Positions 26,173 through 36,174 of a DNA stretch of 64,000 nucleotides are shown here, one piece after another; position 1 is the first letter of the stretch, and each line of letters begins with the position of its first letter. Source of the DNA: Niallia taxi (GTDB lineage: Bacteria; Bacillota; Bacilli; Bacillales; Cytobacillaceae). The stretch is taken from assembly GCF_032818155.1 (NCBI RefSeq), contig NZ_CP102589.1:2838001-2902000 (forward strand). The letters are read 5' to 3'. The notes beneath the pieces were generated by a model, which worked only from the letters and a program-made list of their open reading frames with translations, was not told the origin of the DNA and ran no database searches. The translations under genes were made by a program, and so were the position numbers.

Positions 26173-26301
26173 GATTTAAATCCTTTCTATAAAGTCTCCT
26201 GCATTAATAAACAGGGACATCTCTGTTAAACTGTCTTCTCTTTAGTTTAACATATATTTTTTGAATTTCTCTTATACAGCTTATTTGAAATCTTTCAAAA
26301 T

Positions 26302-26328
26302 AAAAACGGTGCACATGGCACCGTTTTT
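26302..26328 (-). terminator. Terminator overlapping the end of rny
   Basis: AAAACGGTGC and GCACCGTTTT form a ten-pair stem around a five-base loop with flanking A/T runs. It borders the rny stop at 26328. Confidence 0.75.
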
Positions 26329-27899
26329 TATTTTGCGTATTCAACAGCTCTTGTTTCGCGTATAACTGTAACCTTAATATGTCCTGGATAATCCAATTCT
26401 TCTTCAATCTTCTTACGGATATCACGAGCTAATCGATGTGATTCCAAATCGTCGATCAAGTCTGGTTTAACCATAATTCGTATTTCACGGCCAGCTTGAA
26501 TAGCAAATGACTTCTCAACACCATCATAAGATTCAGAGATTTCTTCTAATTTTTCAAGACGGCGAATATAATTTTCTAATGTCTCTCTGCGTGCACCTGG
26601 TCTTGCAGCTGAAAGTGCATCAGCAGCAGCAACAAGTACAGCAATGATAGAAGTTGGCTCTGTATCACCGTGATGGGAAGCGATACTATTAATGACCACT
26701 GGATGTTCTTTATACTTTGTAGCAAGCTCTACCCCAATTTCAACATGGCTTCCTTCGACCTCATGGTCAATGGCTTTACCGATGTCATGGAGTAATCCTG
26801 CTCTTCTTGCAAGCGTCTCATCTTCGCCAAGCTCTGCGGCAAGTATTCCTGAAAGCTGCGCAACCTCAATACTGTGCTTCAGTACATTTTGGCCATAGCT
26901 TGTTCGGAATTTCAATCGGCCGAGAATTTTGATCAAGTCAGGATGAAGTGCATGTACACCGACTTCAAATGTCGTTTGTTCACCAATTTCACGGATATGC
27001 TCATCTACTTCCCGTCTTGCCTTATCAACCATTTCCTCAATACGAGCCGGGTGGATACGTCCATCCTGTACAAGCTTGTCAAGGGCAAGTCTTGCTGTTT
27101 CTCTTCTAATTGGGTCAAAACCGGAAAGAATAACAGCTTCTGGAGTGTCATCAATGATCAAATCAATTCCAGTAAGTGTCTCAAGCGTACGAATGTTGCG
27201 CCCTTCTCTACCGATAATTCGGCCCTTCATCTCATCATTAGGCAAATTAACCACGGAAACTGTTGTTTCTGCAACATGGTCGGCAGCACATCTTTGGATT
27301 GCGAGCGACAGAACCTCTTTAGCCTTCTTGTCTGCTTCCTCTTTTGCTCTTGTATCGCTTTCTTTAATCATAACAGCGATATCATGAGCGATATCTTGCT
27401 CAGTTTTGTCTAAAATGATGGATTTTGCCTCTTCACGAGTTAAACCGGAAATGCGCTCAAGTTCAGCTTTCTGCTTGAGGACCATTTCATCCACTTTGCT
27501 CTCCATCTCTTCCATATGCTGTTGTCTTTTATTAAGAGAATCGTCCCTCTTTTCTAAAATTGTTTCCCGTTTATCAAGCGCCTCTCCCTTACGGTCAAGG
27601 TTTTCTTCTTTTTGCAATAAACGATTTTCTTGTTTTTGTAGTTCATTTCTTCGATCACGAACTTCTAGTTCTGCTTCACTACGAAGCTTGTGAATCTCAT
27701 CCTTTGCTTCTAACAAAGCTTCTTTTTTCAATGCGTCTGCTTCACGTTTTGCTGTTTCAACTAATTGTTCAGCAGTAAATGTCGCATTAGCAATTTTTGC
27801 ATTAGCATTGGACTTACGAATAAAATATACAACAAAGCCAACAACGGCAATTACGATTAGGCCAAGCAAAATGGAGATGATTATATTGGTTTCCATCAT
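26328..27899 (-). CDS. rny: Ribonuclease Y
   Basis: The 523-residue endonuclease starts with one membrane helix ([20 protein letters not shown]), then a long charged coiled coil (residues about 30-200), a KH domain ([19 protein letters not shown]), and an HD domain with [21 protein letters not shown], the metal-binding catalytic site. RNase Y initiates mRNA decay at the membrane in Gram-positives and is the centre of the degradosome-like network that includes RNase J and PNPase, both encoded in this window. The RBS AGAGGAGGTGAA fits ATG 27899 or the next ATG codon. A good promoter lies about 140 bases upstream. Confidence 0.95.
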   Translation of the reverse strand: MMETNIIISILLGLIVIAVVGFVVYFIRKSNANAKIANATFTAEQLVETAKREADALKKEALLEAKDEIHKLRSEAELEVRDRRNELQKQENRLLQKEENLDRKGEALDKRETILEKRDDSLNKRQQHMEEMESKVDEMVLKQKAELERISGLTREEAKSIILDKTEQDIAHDIAVMIKESDTRAKEEADKKAKEVLSLAIQRCAADHVAETTVSVVNLPNDEMKGRIIGREGRNIRTLETLTGIDLIIDDTPEAVILSGFDPIRRETARLALDKLVQDGRIHPARIEEMVDKARREVDEHIREIGEQTTFEVGVHALHPDLIKILGRLKFRTSYGQNVLKHSIEVAQLSGILAAELGEDETLARRAGLLHDIGKAIDHEVEGSHVEIGVELATKYKEHPVVINSIASHHGDTEPTSIIAVLVAAADALSAARPGARRETLENYIRRLEKLEEISESYDGVEKSFAIQAGREIRIMVKPDLIDDLESHRLARDIRKKIEEELDYPGHIKVTVIRETRAVEYAK

Positions 27900-28041
27900 T
27901 TCACCTCCTCTTGCTATTAAATTGTGTTGTTACGATTTTAAAAGTATTGGCTTATAATTCTTTTTAAAACGAAAGTGCTGCCCTAGCCGCAAATAGTTTC
28001 TAGGTTTTTCATACTCATAAAAATGTAAAATATACAATATA

Positions 28042-28070
28042 ATTGTATAGTTGTGCCAATTCATTGTCAA
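28042..28070 (-). promoter_or_regulatory. Sigma-A-type promoter of rny
   Basis: TTGACA (28070-28065) and TACAAT (28047-28042) are spaced by 17 bases on the minus strand, an almost ideal promoter. Transcription would begin near 28035, leaving a leader of about 135 bases before rny. The remaining part of the 27900-28340 gap shows nothing else. Confidence 0.7.
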
Positions 28071-28296
28071 GAGCTTGAATTAGGAGGATAGACACTAAAT
28101 TAAAGGGATTTAGCTTGTTTGGTTATGTATACTCTGGTATTCATTGGTAAAATATACAGCATTGTCTATTATTTTGACGACAGCAGTAGTGATATTACGA
28201 TAATATTGATATTTATCCACTGTGACGGGCACCTTATACTAGTAGTATAGACAGGAAAAAACTGACCTAAACAGTTTAGCGCTTCTATTCCTGTAT

Positions 28297-28332
28297 AGAA
28301 AAAGGATAGCGGTGGTGCTACCGCTATCCTTT
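28297..28332 (-). terminator. Terminator after recA
   Basis: AAAGGATAGCGGT and ACCGCTATCCTTT form a perfect 13-pair stem with a six-base loop, followed by TT and CTATA on the minus strand. It lies within ten bases of the recA stop. Confidence 0.85.
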
Positions 28333-28339
28333 CAGGACA

Positions 28340-29389
28340 TTAATCTATCAATTCAAGAGATTCTTGATCTTCTTCTTCCTGATCTGGTTTCAAGACAACT
28401 TCTTTATCTAGACCGTAGTGATCACGGATTTTCTTTTGAATTTCAAGAAGGATATCTTTGTTTTCTTTAAGGAATAACTTCGCATTTTCGCGGCCTTGAC
28501 CTAAACGCTCATCATTATAGGAGTACCATGATCCACTCTTTTGAACAATATCCAACTCAGAGCCTAAATCAATTGTTTCTCCTTCTTTAGAAATTCCTTC
28601 TCCGTACATAATATCCACTTCTGCTACTCTGAACGGCGGAGCTACTTTATTTTTTACAACTTTAATTTTTGTTTTGTTACCAACCATGTCCGTACCTTGC
28701 TTAAGTGTTTCAGCACGGCGAACTTCCAAGCGGACAGTGGAATAGAACTTCAACGCACGGCCACCAGGAGTCGTTTCTGGATTACCGAACATAACTCCAA
28801 CTTTTTCACGAATCTGGTTTATGAAAATAGCAATAGTTTTAGATTTGTTGATTGCACCAGAAAGCTTACGTAATGCTTGAGACATTAGGCGGGCCTGCAA
28901 ACCAACATGGGTGTCACCCATTTCCCCTTCAATTTCTGCTTTTGGCACAAGTGCTGCAACAGAGTCAATAACAAGGATATCAACTGCGCCACTTCTAACC
29001 AATGCTTCAGCTATTTCAAGCGCTTGTTCCCCTGTATCCGGCTGAGAAAGAAGCAATTCATCAATATTAACGCCTAGCTTTTGTGCATAAACAGGATCCA
29101 GTGCATGCTCAGCATCGATAAATGCAGCTTGTCCTCCTTTTGCTTGCACTTCTGCGATTGCATGAAGGGCAACAGTAGTTTTACCAGAACTTTCAGGACC
29201 GTAGATTTCAATAATACGGCCTCTTGGATATCCGCCAACCCCAAGCGCTGCATCCAGTGCTAATGAACCACTAGGAAAAGTGGATACAACTCGGTCTGTC
29301 TGTTCTCCCAGTTTCATGATGCTACCTTTACCAAATTGTTTTTCTATCTGTTTTAATGCCATTTCTAAAGCAGCTTGACGATCGCTCAA
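28340..29389 (-). CDS. recA: RecA recombinase
   Basis: The protein has 349 residues from a TTG start at 29389, chosen because AAGGAGGAG sits ahead and the next residues, [22 protein letters not shown], match the family N-terminus. An ATG 14 codons earlier lacks a site. Walker A GPESSGKT lies at 64-71, Walker [11 protein letters not shown] follows, then the L2 loop region and an acidic C-terminus. RecA drives homologous recombination and the SOS response by LexA self-cleavage. A LexA box lies upstream. Confidence 0.97.
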   Translation of the reverse strand: MSDRQAALEMALKQIEKQFGKGSIMKLGEQTDRVVSTFPSGSLALDAALGVGGYPRGRIIEIYGPESSGKTTVALHAIAEVQAKGGQAAFIDAEHALDPVYAQKLGVNIDELLLSQPDTGEQALEIAEALVRSGAVDILVIDSVAALVPKAEIEGEMGDTHVGLQARLMSQALRKLSGAINKSKTIAIFINQIREKVGVMFGNPETTPGGRALKFYSTVRLEVRRAETLKQGTDMVGNKTKIKVVKNKVAPPFRVAEVDIMYGEGISKEGETIDLGSELDIVQKSGSWYSYNDERLGQGRENAKLFLKENKDILLEIQKKIRDHYGLDKEVVLKPDQEEEDQESLELID

Positions 29390-29505
29390 AAAATTCTCCT
29401 CCTTAATATATAAAAATGAATCATTCTCCATTCGGTAGATTCATTTGGTGTTCAAGAATATATATTAAATATACTCCTTTTCTTCGAGTTTGTACAGTAA
29501 AAAGT

Positions 29506-29519
29506 AGAACATTCATTCG
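29506..29519. promoter_or_regulatory. LexA (DinR) box upstream of recA
   Basis: The minus strand reads CGAATGAATGTTCT, which matches the Bacillus SOS box CGAACNNNNGTTCG at 12 of 14 positions, including the GTTC arm. It lies about 117 bases ahead of the recA start. Confidence 0.65.
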
Positions 29520-29568
29520 TTTTTTTTACAGCCCATAAAGATGCATAAGGAGACTTAAAAGAAATCGC

Positions 29569-30810
29569 TTATAGCTTCTGTAATTCTTTAAGCAGGAAGA
29601 ATTGACCGTATTTTGCCGACCTGCTTCTGTTTGCGGACCGCCCGCCCCCTAGAAGAAGCTTTTCACAAGTTGTCGGCTGGCCTTTTATTGAAATACCAAT
29701 ATAAACAGTACCTACAGGATGACCTTCTAATTCATCTGGACCTGCTACACCTGTGAAGCTAATGCCAATATCTGTGTCTATCAGCTTAGCAACATTTTCA
29801 GCAAGCTCTTTGGCACACTGTTCGCTCACAACACCATCATTAGTTATAGTCTCCTCTTTGACAGAAAGGACATTTTGTTTTACTTCATTTGTATAACAAA
29901 CAACTCCGCCGCTAAACACATTTCCTGCTCCAGGAATGTTCGTCATCTCCTGCTGGAACAGACCGCCTGTCAGGCTTTCTGCTGCAGCAATTGTAAGGCC
30001 GTGTTTTCCAAGCTCCTTAGAAAGCTCTTTGGCAAGCGTTGTGTCGTCGTATCCATAGAAAAACTCGCCAACGCGTTCAAAGATTGCCTTTTCCGCCTCA
30101 TCTATAAGGCGTTCTGCTTCTTCCTGTGAATCATGCTTGCACGTAATGCGAAGTGTAACTTCCCCTTCTCCTGCAAGCGGTGCGATTGTTGGATTTGATT
30201 GCTTTTCAATCAAGTCGAGGATTTCTGTTTCCAGCAGCGATTCTCCAATTCCGAAGAAGCGTAGCACTCTGGAAACAATCAGTTCTTTCGTTGTCAGCTT
30301 CTCTTGAAGCGCGACATATCCATATACATCAAACATCGGCTGCATTTCCTTAGGAGGTCCTGGCAGAAGCATATAGAAGCGGCTATCTTTTTCCAAAAAC
30401 ATTCCTGGTGCCATGCCGTAATCGTTAGCAAGGATACGCGACCCTTCCAAAACAAGCGCCTGTTTTTTATTGTTTTCTGTCATTTGTCGCTTAGAGCGGA
30501 CAAAATACTGCTCAATAGAATGAAGAGCAGCTTCATCAAAAACAAGCTCTTTTCCAAGATGGCCTGCAATTGTTTCCTTTGTCAAATCATCCTTTGTAGG
30601 ACCAAGCCCACCTGTAAACACAAGAAGATTAGAGCGAGATTCAGCAACCTCAATGGCTTCCTTTAAGCGGGCTGGGTTATCTCCAACCGCTGTATGAAAA
30701 TATACGTTAATTCCTAATTGAGCCAATTGCTTTGAAATGTATTGTGCATTCGTGTTAGCTATCTGCCCTAGTAATAATTCGGAGCCAACCGCTATGATTT
30801 CTGCATTCAT
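29569..30810 (-). CDS. cinA: CinA, competence/damage-inducible nicotinamide-nucleotide enzyme
   Basis: The 413-residue protein has an N-terminal MoCF-like domain ([41 protein letters not shown]) and a C-terminal amidase domain ([36 protein letters not shown]). CinA enzymes recycle NAD breakdown products through NMN deamidase and ADP-ribose pyrophosphatase activities. cinA and recA adjoin here as in most bacilli, where they are competence-induced. The ATG 30810 has AAAGGGG ahead. Confidence 0.93.
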   Translation of the reverse strand: MNAEIIAVGSELLLGQIANTNAQYISKQLAQLGINVYFHTAVGDNPARLKEAIEVAESRSNLLVFTGGLGPTKDDLTKETIAGHLGKELVFDEAALHSIEQYFVRSKRQMTENNKKQALVLEGSRILANDYGMAPGMFLEKDSRFYMLLPGPPKEMQPMFDVYGYVALQEKLTTKELIVSRVLRFFGIGESLLETEILDLIEKQSNPTIAPLAGEGEVTLRITCKHDSQEEAERLIDEAEKAIFERVGEFFYGYDDTTLAKELSKELGKHGLTIAAAESLTGGLFQQEMTNIPGAGNVFSGGVVCYTNEVKQNVLSVKEETITNDGVVSEQCAKELAENVAKLIDTDIGISFTGVAGPDELEGHPVGTVYIGISIKGQPTTCEKLLLGGGRSANRSRSAKYGQFFLLKELQKL

Positions 30811-30894
30811 CCGTCTATTTCCCCTTTCTTTCCCTCGTATCTATATAACCGTATTCCCTTATTACATGAAACTAAAAGTTTTTTCCAATTAAAA

Positions 30895-31473
30895 TTACTT
30901 AGAATTAACAAAAACATGTTTGTTTTTGTTGAAATAATCCCAGCCAGACCAAATCGTAAAGATTAAAGCAATCCAAAGAGCAATATCACCAAATGGAAGT
31001 CCAACTAATTGGAAAATCATATTATGTAAAAGCAATGCGGAAATCGCGACGATTTGTGCCCATGTCTTTATTTTTCCGAGCATATTCGCAGCAACCACTT
31101 CTCCGCCGCCTGCAAGGATAGCACGAAGCCCTGTCACAGCAAATTCCCTGCTTATGATGACAATAGTGATCCAAGCTGAAGCCATATCATAGTTAACAAG
31201 CACAACAAGCGCAGCAGATACTAGCAGTTTATCTGCAAGCGGATCAAGAAATTTCCCTAAATCTGTGACAAGATTATATTTTCTCGCAAAGTATCCGTCG
31301 ACCCAGTCTGTTGTCGATGCTAATATGAACAGCAGTGCTCCAACAAAATGGGAAACAGGCAATGTCACGCCAAGTAAAGTCATTTCGCCCCATGAAAAAT
31401 CAGCGAGCATGATGACAAGAAATACCGGTATTAACAGTATTCTTGAAACAGTTATTTTGTTTGGTAAATTCAT
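30895..31473 (-). CDS. pgsA: CDP-diacylglycerol--glycerol-3-phosphate 3-phosphatidyltransferase
   Basis: The 192-residue membrane protein has the CDP-alcohol phosphatidyltransferase motif TDWVDGYFARKYN..GKFLDPLADK and about four further membrane helices. It makes phosphatidylglycerol phosphate, the first step to phosphatidylglycerol, the main lipid of the membrane and the anchor donor for lipoteichoic acid. Start ATG 31473 follows GGAGGAAG. It lies downstream of rodZ, as in B. subtilis. Confidence 0.95.
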   Translation of the reverse strand: MNLPNKITVSRILLIPVFLVIMLADFSWGEMTLLGVTLPVSHFVGALLFILASTTDWVDGYFARKYNLVTDLGKFLDPLADKLLVSAALVVLVNYDMASAWITIVIISREFAVTGLRAILAGGGEVVAANMLGKIKTWAQIVAISALLLHNMIFQLVGLPFGDIALWIALIFTIWSGWDYFNKNKHVFVNSK

Positions 31474-31679
31474 CTTACTTCCTCCGTTTTATGTACAAAA
31501 ATATCGATTTCTCAAATATTGGCTAGAAGTCTTTTAATTCTTTTATAAAAGAACGGAAAAGAAATTAGCCAAAATAGTATGAAAACATTAGTATTATACC
31601 CAAAAATACTAGAAAAAGCGAAAAATAGCCATCAGAAAACGATGACTCTCCTACACTTTTCTATTAAAGCAAAAGCAAG

Positions 31680-31706
31680 AAAGAGCTGATTACACAGCCC
31701 TTTATG
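31680..31706 (-). terminator. Possible terminator after rodZ
   Basis: GGGCTG and CAGCTC (one G-U pair) with a six-base loop, followed by TTTCTTGCTTTTG on the minus strand. It lies nine bases past the rodZ stop. A weak stem. Confidence 0.45.
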
Positions 31707-31714
31707 CTTAACCT

Positions 31715-32635
31715 TTACTCTTTTTCTTCTTTCACATACTTGATTGTAATATCCTGACGCACAGAATCTGACGGGGAAACAGCAAAATCAATTTTCTCGT
31801 CATTAACATAAACATCTGTTTGGCTGCTGTTGCCAATAACTAGTAGTGCTTCTGTTTCCTTTGAGTAATCAACTGTCTTTGAATCTTCCCCATCTTTATC
31901 TAAAATACCCTGATAGAAGGAATATCCTTTGCCGTTTTGCATGTTTACCCATGTTTGCCCTGTTGAAACAAGCTTAACACTGAACTTGTCCGCATTTTTC
32001 AACTCATAAACGGTAGAGCTTCCACTTGTTTCTGCAACCTTTATTTCCTGCTTTGGCGTTTCTTCTTCCTTCTCTTCTTCCTCGGCAGCTTGCTCTTTAT
32101 CAGCCTCTGTGTCTGCTACCTTCTGGTCAGTTGCATTTTCATCCGTTTTCTTTTCGTTCTCAGCGTCCTTTAATGTCGCTGACTCTTCATACTTAGCTCC
32201 CGTTTGATCGTTTTTTGTGTCTGCAGCAGAATCATCACTTCCACGATTTTGGATTAAGTACCAAGCAAGTGCAATAACACCGACAACAAGTAATGTGATC
32301 AGAACTTTAGGCAATATATCCATTACCTTTGATCCGCCTTCTGACATGGTTTGTCTTGTTGTTACTCTTGACAGCTTTTCTGGGATTTCTTCATTGCCGC
32401 TTGACGGAATTTCACTTTTATACTCCTCAAACAAATCCTCTGGAGGCAAATCCACCGCTTCGGCATATTGTTTGATGAATGCTCTAGCATAAAACTTCCC
32501 TGGCATCATACTAAAATTGCCCTCTTCAATCCCTACCAAGTAACGGGTTTGAATTTTTGTCATTTCTTGAAGCTCCTCAAGACTTAAGCCTTTGGCGAGC
32601 CTCGCTTCTTTTAATCTGTTTCCTAATTCACTCAC
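31715..32635 (-). CDS. rodZ: RodZ-type cytoskeletal/shape protein (YmfM)
   Basis: From the GTG at 32635 (site GGAAGGTG) the protein has 306 residues. An N-terminal helix-turn-helix (SELGNRLKEARLAKGLSLEELQE) leads through a linker to one membrane helix (ILPKVLITLLVVGVIALAWYLI) near residue 120. A low-complexity acidic Lys/Glu linker and the DUF4115 domain (QTWVNMQNGKGYSFYQGIL) complete the protein. RodZ binds MreB and links wall synthesis to cell shape. A GTG three codons earlier lies inside the ribosome site and is unlikely. Confidence 0.9.
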   Translation of the reverse strand: MSELGNRLKEARLAKGLSLEELQEMTKIQTRYLVGIEEGNFSMMPGKFYARAFIKQYAEAVDLPPEDLFEEYKSEIPSSGNEEIPEKLSRVTTRQTMSEGGSKVMDILPKVLITLLVVGVIALAWYLIQNRGSDDSAADTKNDQTGAKYEESATLKDAENEKKTDENATDQKVADTEADKEQAAEEEEKEEETPKQEIKVAETSGSSTVYELKNADKFSVKLVSTGQTWVNMQNGKGYSFYQGILDKDGEDSKTVDYSKETEALLVIGNSSQTDVYVNDEKIDFAVSPSDSVRQDITIKYVKEEKE

Positions 32636-32655
32636 AAATAACACCTTCCAACTTG

Positions 32656-33447
32656 CTAAAAATCAAATCCTTGAAACTCATTTTCTAAAAGTAGTGCATT
32701 CTTTTTTCTGACATCGAGTATAATTTCTTCATTCGGCTCATGTCGAAGCTCAATAATATAATCGAAATCATCAAGCGTATATTCTGTATTATGTACAAAC
32801 ACATCTGGATGCTCGACCACTTTAACAGCAGGAAGTCGCATCACTTCCCTAATAAGCTGCCAATGCTTCTCATTAATCTGCTTGCTTGAAACAACTCCAT
32901 CTATAATAAAAAGATTGTTTTCACTATACTCATCTTGTATTAACGTACTCCTGACAGTCTGCTTCAGTAACGTAGAGCTGATTGGCAGCCATCGCTTGTT
33001 GGAGCTGACGCTCGCTGCGACAATTGACTCTGTTTTACCAACCCTTGGCATGCCTCTTATACCTATTAGCCGATGCCCTTCCAACTTAAACAATTCTGCC
33101 ATAAAATCGACCAATAGCCCCAGTTCGGTTCGAACAAACCGAAAAGTTTTCTTGTCATCTGCATCCCTTTGTATGTATCTGCCATGGCGAACGGCCATCT
33201 TGTCCCGAAGTGTCGGTACACGAAGCTTAAACACCTTAATCGTATCCATCGTATACAGGATGGATTCCAGCCTTTTCACCTGTTCATCATCTGTTGTAGT
33301 CATAAGCAGGCCGCGTCTGCCATCATCAACTCCATTAATCGTAATGATATTAATGGAAAGCATACCTAGTAACGATGCGATTTCCCCTAAAAGTCCAGGT
33401 CGATTTTTTTGAATTTCATACTCTAGATACCATTCCTTCTCGCTCAA
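32656..33447 (-). CDS. ymfK: YmfK, DUF3388 protein
   Basis: The 263-residue protein is the conserved DUF3388 product found between ymfJ and rodZ. The N-terminus looks like an ACT-type regulatory domain (EKEWYLEYEIQKNRPGLLGEIASLLG, then IITINGVDDGRRGLLM). The middle is a P-loop-like segment (LIGIRGMPRVGKTESIVAA). No catalytic role is established. It lies 20 bases from rodZ, apparently in one unit with it. ATG 33447. Confidence 0.85.
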   Translation of the reverse strand: MSEKEWYLEYEIQKNRPGLLGEIASLLGMLSINIITINGVDDGRRGLLMTTTDDEQVKRLESILYTMDTIKVFKLRVPTLRDKMAVRHGRYIQRDADDKKTFRFVRTELGLLVDFMAELFKLEGHRLIGIRGMPRVGKTESIVAASVSSNKRWLPISSTLLKQTVRSTLIQDEYSENNLFIIDGVVSSKQINEKHWQLIREVMRLPAVKVVEHPDVFVHNTEYTLDDFDYIIELRHEPNEEIILDVRKKNALLLENEFQGFDF

Positions 33448-33607
33448 AAAATCCTCCCCAAATCATGTTCTGTTCGTTTTTTTAACTCTATATAATAATA
33501 AAGGAAAGTCCATAAAGATGAAAGAAAAAACCAAGCACTTTCCGATAAAATTAAAAACCATTGTCCTTATGTATAAATTCCTTATTATATTTAACAAGAA
33601 TTGTCAT

Positions 33608-33640
33608 TTTCATAAAAAAAAGGACAGCTCATCAACAAGG
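33608..33640 (-). terminator. Possible terminator after ymfJ
   Basis: On the minus strand GCTCA and TGAGC flank a loop and are followed after TGTCC by eight T. The stem is short (five pairs). It falls in the ymfJ-ymfK gap of about 280 bases, which shows no other feature. Confidence 0.4.
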
Positions 33641-33728
33641 TGAGCATAAAAATAAAAAAAGGAATAGCTGAAAATGCCTTCTTGCTTTTTACGTTCTCCC
33701 TATTTGATAAGCCGCCCCTAAAAGCTAA

Positions 33729-33989
33729 TTAACGGTCAGATCCGTTGTTTTGAACAAGCTTGACCATCATGTTCGCAATTGCATGCTGCTCTTCTTCAGA
33801 TGCAACAGACCAAAGATCAGCAAGGATTTTTTCCTGATCATTTTTTGGTTCTACTTGATTTGACAAGTAATCACCAATTTGGAATGCAAGATCGCCAATA
33901 ACGCCTTTATTCATTCCGTCATTTTGAGCATGATGAAGGCGGTCACCTAAAAAGTCTTTCCATTGATCCCAGTTTTGCAATATAGACAT
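33729..33989 (-). CDS. ymfJ: YmfJ, DUF3243 protein
   Basis: The 86-residue helical protein matches DUF3243 (WDQWKDFLGDRLHHAQNDGMNKGVIGDLAFQIGDYLSN, then LWSVASEEEQHAIANMMVKLV). The family is small, conserved in Bacillales and of unknown function. It lies in its usual place between ymfI and ymfK. ATG 33989 with GAAAGGAG ahead. Confidence 0.9.
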   Translation of the reverse strand: MSILQNWDQWKDFLGDRLHHAQNDGMNKGVIGDLAFQIGDYLSNQVEPKNDQEKILADLWSVASEEEQHAIANMMVKLVQNNGSDR

Positions 33990-34085
33990 AGTGGTACTCC
34001 TTTCAATTCCATAAGTTGTATTACATAGTTATTTTGGATTGTTCGTCTCCATAATATGCATCAACTTACAGGAAAAAAAATTCAG

Positions 34086-34808
34086 TTACATATGCCAGCC
34101 GCCATTAAGGGATAAAACTTGTCCTGTCATATAGGAAGAACTGTCTGAAAGGAGAAATAACACACTTTCTGCTACTTCCGCTGCACTTCCTAGCCTGCCC
34201 ATGGGGATTTCCTCTGTCATCCATTCCTTTTCTTCTGCAGTAAACATACTAAGCATTTTTGTGTCAATTGCTCCTGGTGCAACTGCATTTACGCGGATAC
34301 CATTTCTCGCCATCTCCTTGCTTAATGCTTTAATAAAGGCTATTTGGGCACCTTTTACTGTAGAATAAGCAACCTCCATGGAAGCACCAACCTGTCCCCA
34401 TATGGAGGAAACGGCAATAATACTGCCAGCTTGCTTTTGCGTCAGTTTGGGCAGCAGCTCCCTTGTTATCGATATAAGTGAGGCAACATGGAGGTTCCAG
34501 AGCTGATCAAGCGTCTCATCCTGTAAATCAGCTAGCATTCCATACACACTGACACCACTCGCATACACAATTCCATCAAGTGCAAAAATAGAGCTTGTTA
34601 CATGTCTATAGGCATCACGTTTGCTTAAATCAGCCTTGATTGGAATATATTCCTGTCCATATTGTGATATGTCGTTTAATAATATGCGGAGACTCTCCTC
34701 ATTTTTGTGATAATGCAAGTATAAAGAATAGCCTTTACTTGCCAAAAGCTTTGCGACACTTGCACCGATTTCTCCAGTTGCACCTGTTATTAAAATATGT
34801 TTCCCCAT
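34086..34808 (-). CDS. ymfI: Short-chain dehydrogenase/reductase YmfI
   Basis: The 240-residue SDR protein has the cofactor motif GATGEIGAS near residue 8, Ser-Tyr-Lys catalytic residues in AVSSIWGQVGASMEVAYSTVKGA, and the C-terminal LNGGW. It resembles 3-ketoacyl-ACP reductases, but its substrate in the ymf cluster is unknown. The usual NNAG block is replaced by YASG, a small change. ATG 34808 with CGGAGG ahead. Confidence 0.9.
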   Translation of the reverse strand: MGKHILITGATGEIGASVAKLLASKGYSLYLHYHKNEESLRILLNDISQYGQEYIPIKADLSKRDAYRHVTSSIFALDGIVYASGVSVYGMLADLQDETLDQLWNLHVASLISITRELLPKLTQKQAGSIIAVSSIWGQVGASMEVAYSTVKGAQIAFIKALSKEMARNGIRVNAVAPGAIDTKMLSMFTAEEKEWMTEEIPMGRLGSAAEVAESVLFLLSDSSSYMTGQVLSLNGGWHM

Positions 34809-34887
34809 TGTTTTCCTCCGAAATTCGATTTATGTACAGCAAAAAAGGAAGTGGGCGAACCCAATTCCTTTACAACTTTACAATCGG

Positions 34888-36174
34888 TTATGCCTTTGGC
34901 ACAACCTGACATACAGTCATTCTGTTCTCGTCAATAAAACGCTGTGCAGCAGCTTGTATGTCTTCTACGGTAATTTGCTCCATTGTTCCAACAACATCAA
35001 ATAAGTTCATGCCATTAAAGGAATACCTTGTAAACTGGTTTGCAATATACTCAGGCGAGTTTACTGCTCTTAAAAATGCACCAATTCGTTTCTTTTTTGT
35101 TCTTTCCAGTGTATCCTCTTGGATGGTCGTTGACTTTGCTTCAAGTAAAATCTTTTGAATACGATCCGCAAGCTCATCAGGCTTGCCTGTATCTCCGCCT
35201 ATCATGGCAAAGCCGAAGCCCTTTTCCTGTGTGTAATCATAGGAAAACGTATCATCGATTAAACCCTCTGAAAACAAATCCTGGTAATTTTCCGAGCTAT
35301 TTGAGAAAAGCATATCAAGCAATGTATTAATACTAAGCTCATTTTTAAGCATTTCAGCACCTTGCTGCTCTACATCCAATGCTTTAATGCCAACAAGACA
35401 TTTTGATGTTTGCACATTCATTTGAAGCACTTGCTTTTTCTTATCAACCGCTTCTGGCTCTTCCTCGAACCTTCTTTTAATTTCAGACTTTTTCGTGTAA
35501 TCCTTTTTCTGTTGGTTATTTCTAATATTCTTCATATATTCTTCTGGATCAACAGGACCTACAACGAACAAGAGCATATTGCTTGGGTGATAAAACGTGT
35601 CATAGCACTCATATAGCAAATCCTTCGTGATAGGAGTAATAGACTCAATCGTTCCAGCAATATCAATTTTAACTGGATGGTTGGCATACATATTTTCAAT
35701 CAAACCGAAATATAGGCGCCAGTCTGGATTATCATCATACATCGTAATTTCTTGGCCAATAATTCCCTTTTCCTTTTCCACTGTTTTTTCAGAAAAATAA
35801 GGATCTTGCACAAAATCAATTAACGTCTCTAAATTATTTTCAACATTTTGCGTACTTGAAAACAAATATGCCGTTCTTGTAAAAGAAGTGAACGCATTAG
35901 CTGACGCACCATTTTTGCTGAATTCCTGAAAAACATCACGATCCTTTTTTTCAAATAGCTTATGCTCTAAGAAGTGTGCGATGCCATCAGGAACCTTTTT
36001 ATATTCTGTGCCATTTAAAGGAACAAACATATTATCTACAGAACCATAATTTGTTGTAAACGTACAAAAGGTTTTATTAAAGCCTTTTTTCGGAAGAATA
36101 TATACTTTTAATCCGTTGTCTAGCTCTTCAAAATATAGCTCTTCCTGCAGCTGCTCAAAAGAGATTTTTTCCAT
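34888..36174 (-). CDS. ymfH: M16-family zinc peptidase YmfH
   Basis: The 428-residue protein has the inverted zinc motif HFLEH at residues 67-71 (AHFLEHKLFEKKDRDVF), so this partner is the catalytic one. A second conserved half follows. YmfF/YmfH pairs are cytosolic processing peptidases; in streptococci and other Firmicutes relatives process competence-linked or lantibiotic-type peptides. Its start codon overlaps the ymfF stop, which implies coupled translation. Confidence 0.9.
   Translation of the reverse strand: MEKISFEQLQEELYFEELDNGLKVYILPKKGFNKTFCTFTTNYGSVDNMFVPLNGTEYKKVPDGIAHFLEHKLFEKKDRDVFQEFSKNGASANAFTSFTRTAYLFSSTQNVENNLETLIDFVQDPYFSEKTVEKEKGIIGQEITMYDDNPDWRLYFGLIENMYANHPVKIDIAGTIESITPITKDLLYECYDTFYHPSNMLLFVVGPVDPEEYMKNIRNNQQKKDYTKKSEIKRRFEEEPEAVDKKKQVLQMNVQTSKCLVGIKALDVEQQGAEMLKNELSINTLLDMLFSNSSENYQDLFSEGLIDDTFSYDYTQEKGFGFAMIGGDTGKPDELADRIQKILLEAKSTTIQEDTLERTKKKRIGAFLRAVNSPEYIANQFTRYSFNGMNLFDVVGTMEQITVEDIQAAAQRFIDENRMTVCQVVPKA

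Noticed and set aside
27406..27693. Long Ser/Leu-rich plus-strand frame opposite the rny coiled coil
   Set aside because: Low-complexity shadow of the Glu/Lys-rich coiled coil on the other strand.
27900..28340. Repeated CAGGAA/TTCCTG and AACTG/CAGTT elements behind recA
   Set aside because: Short, scattered and AT-rich; no consistent structure or gene could be built beyond the recA terminator.
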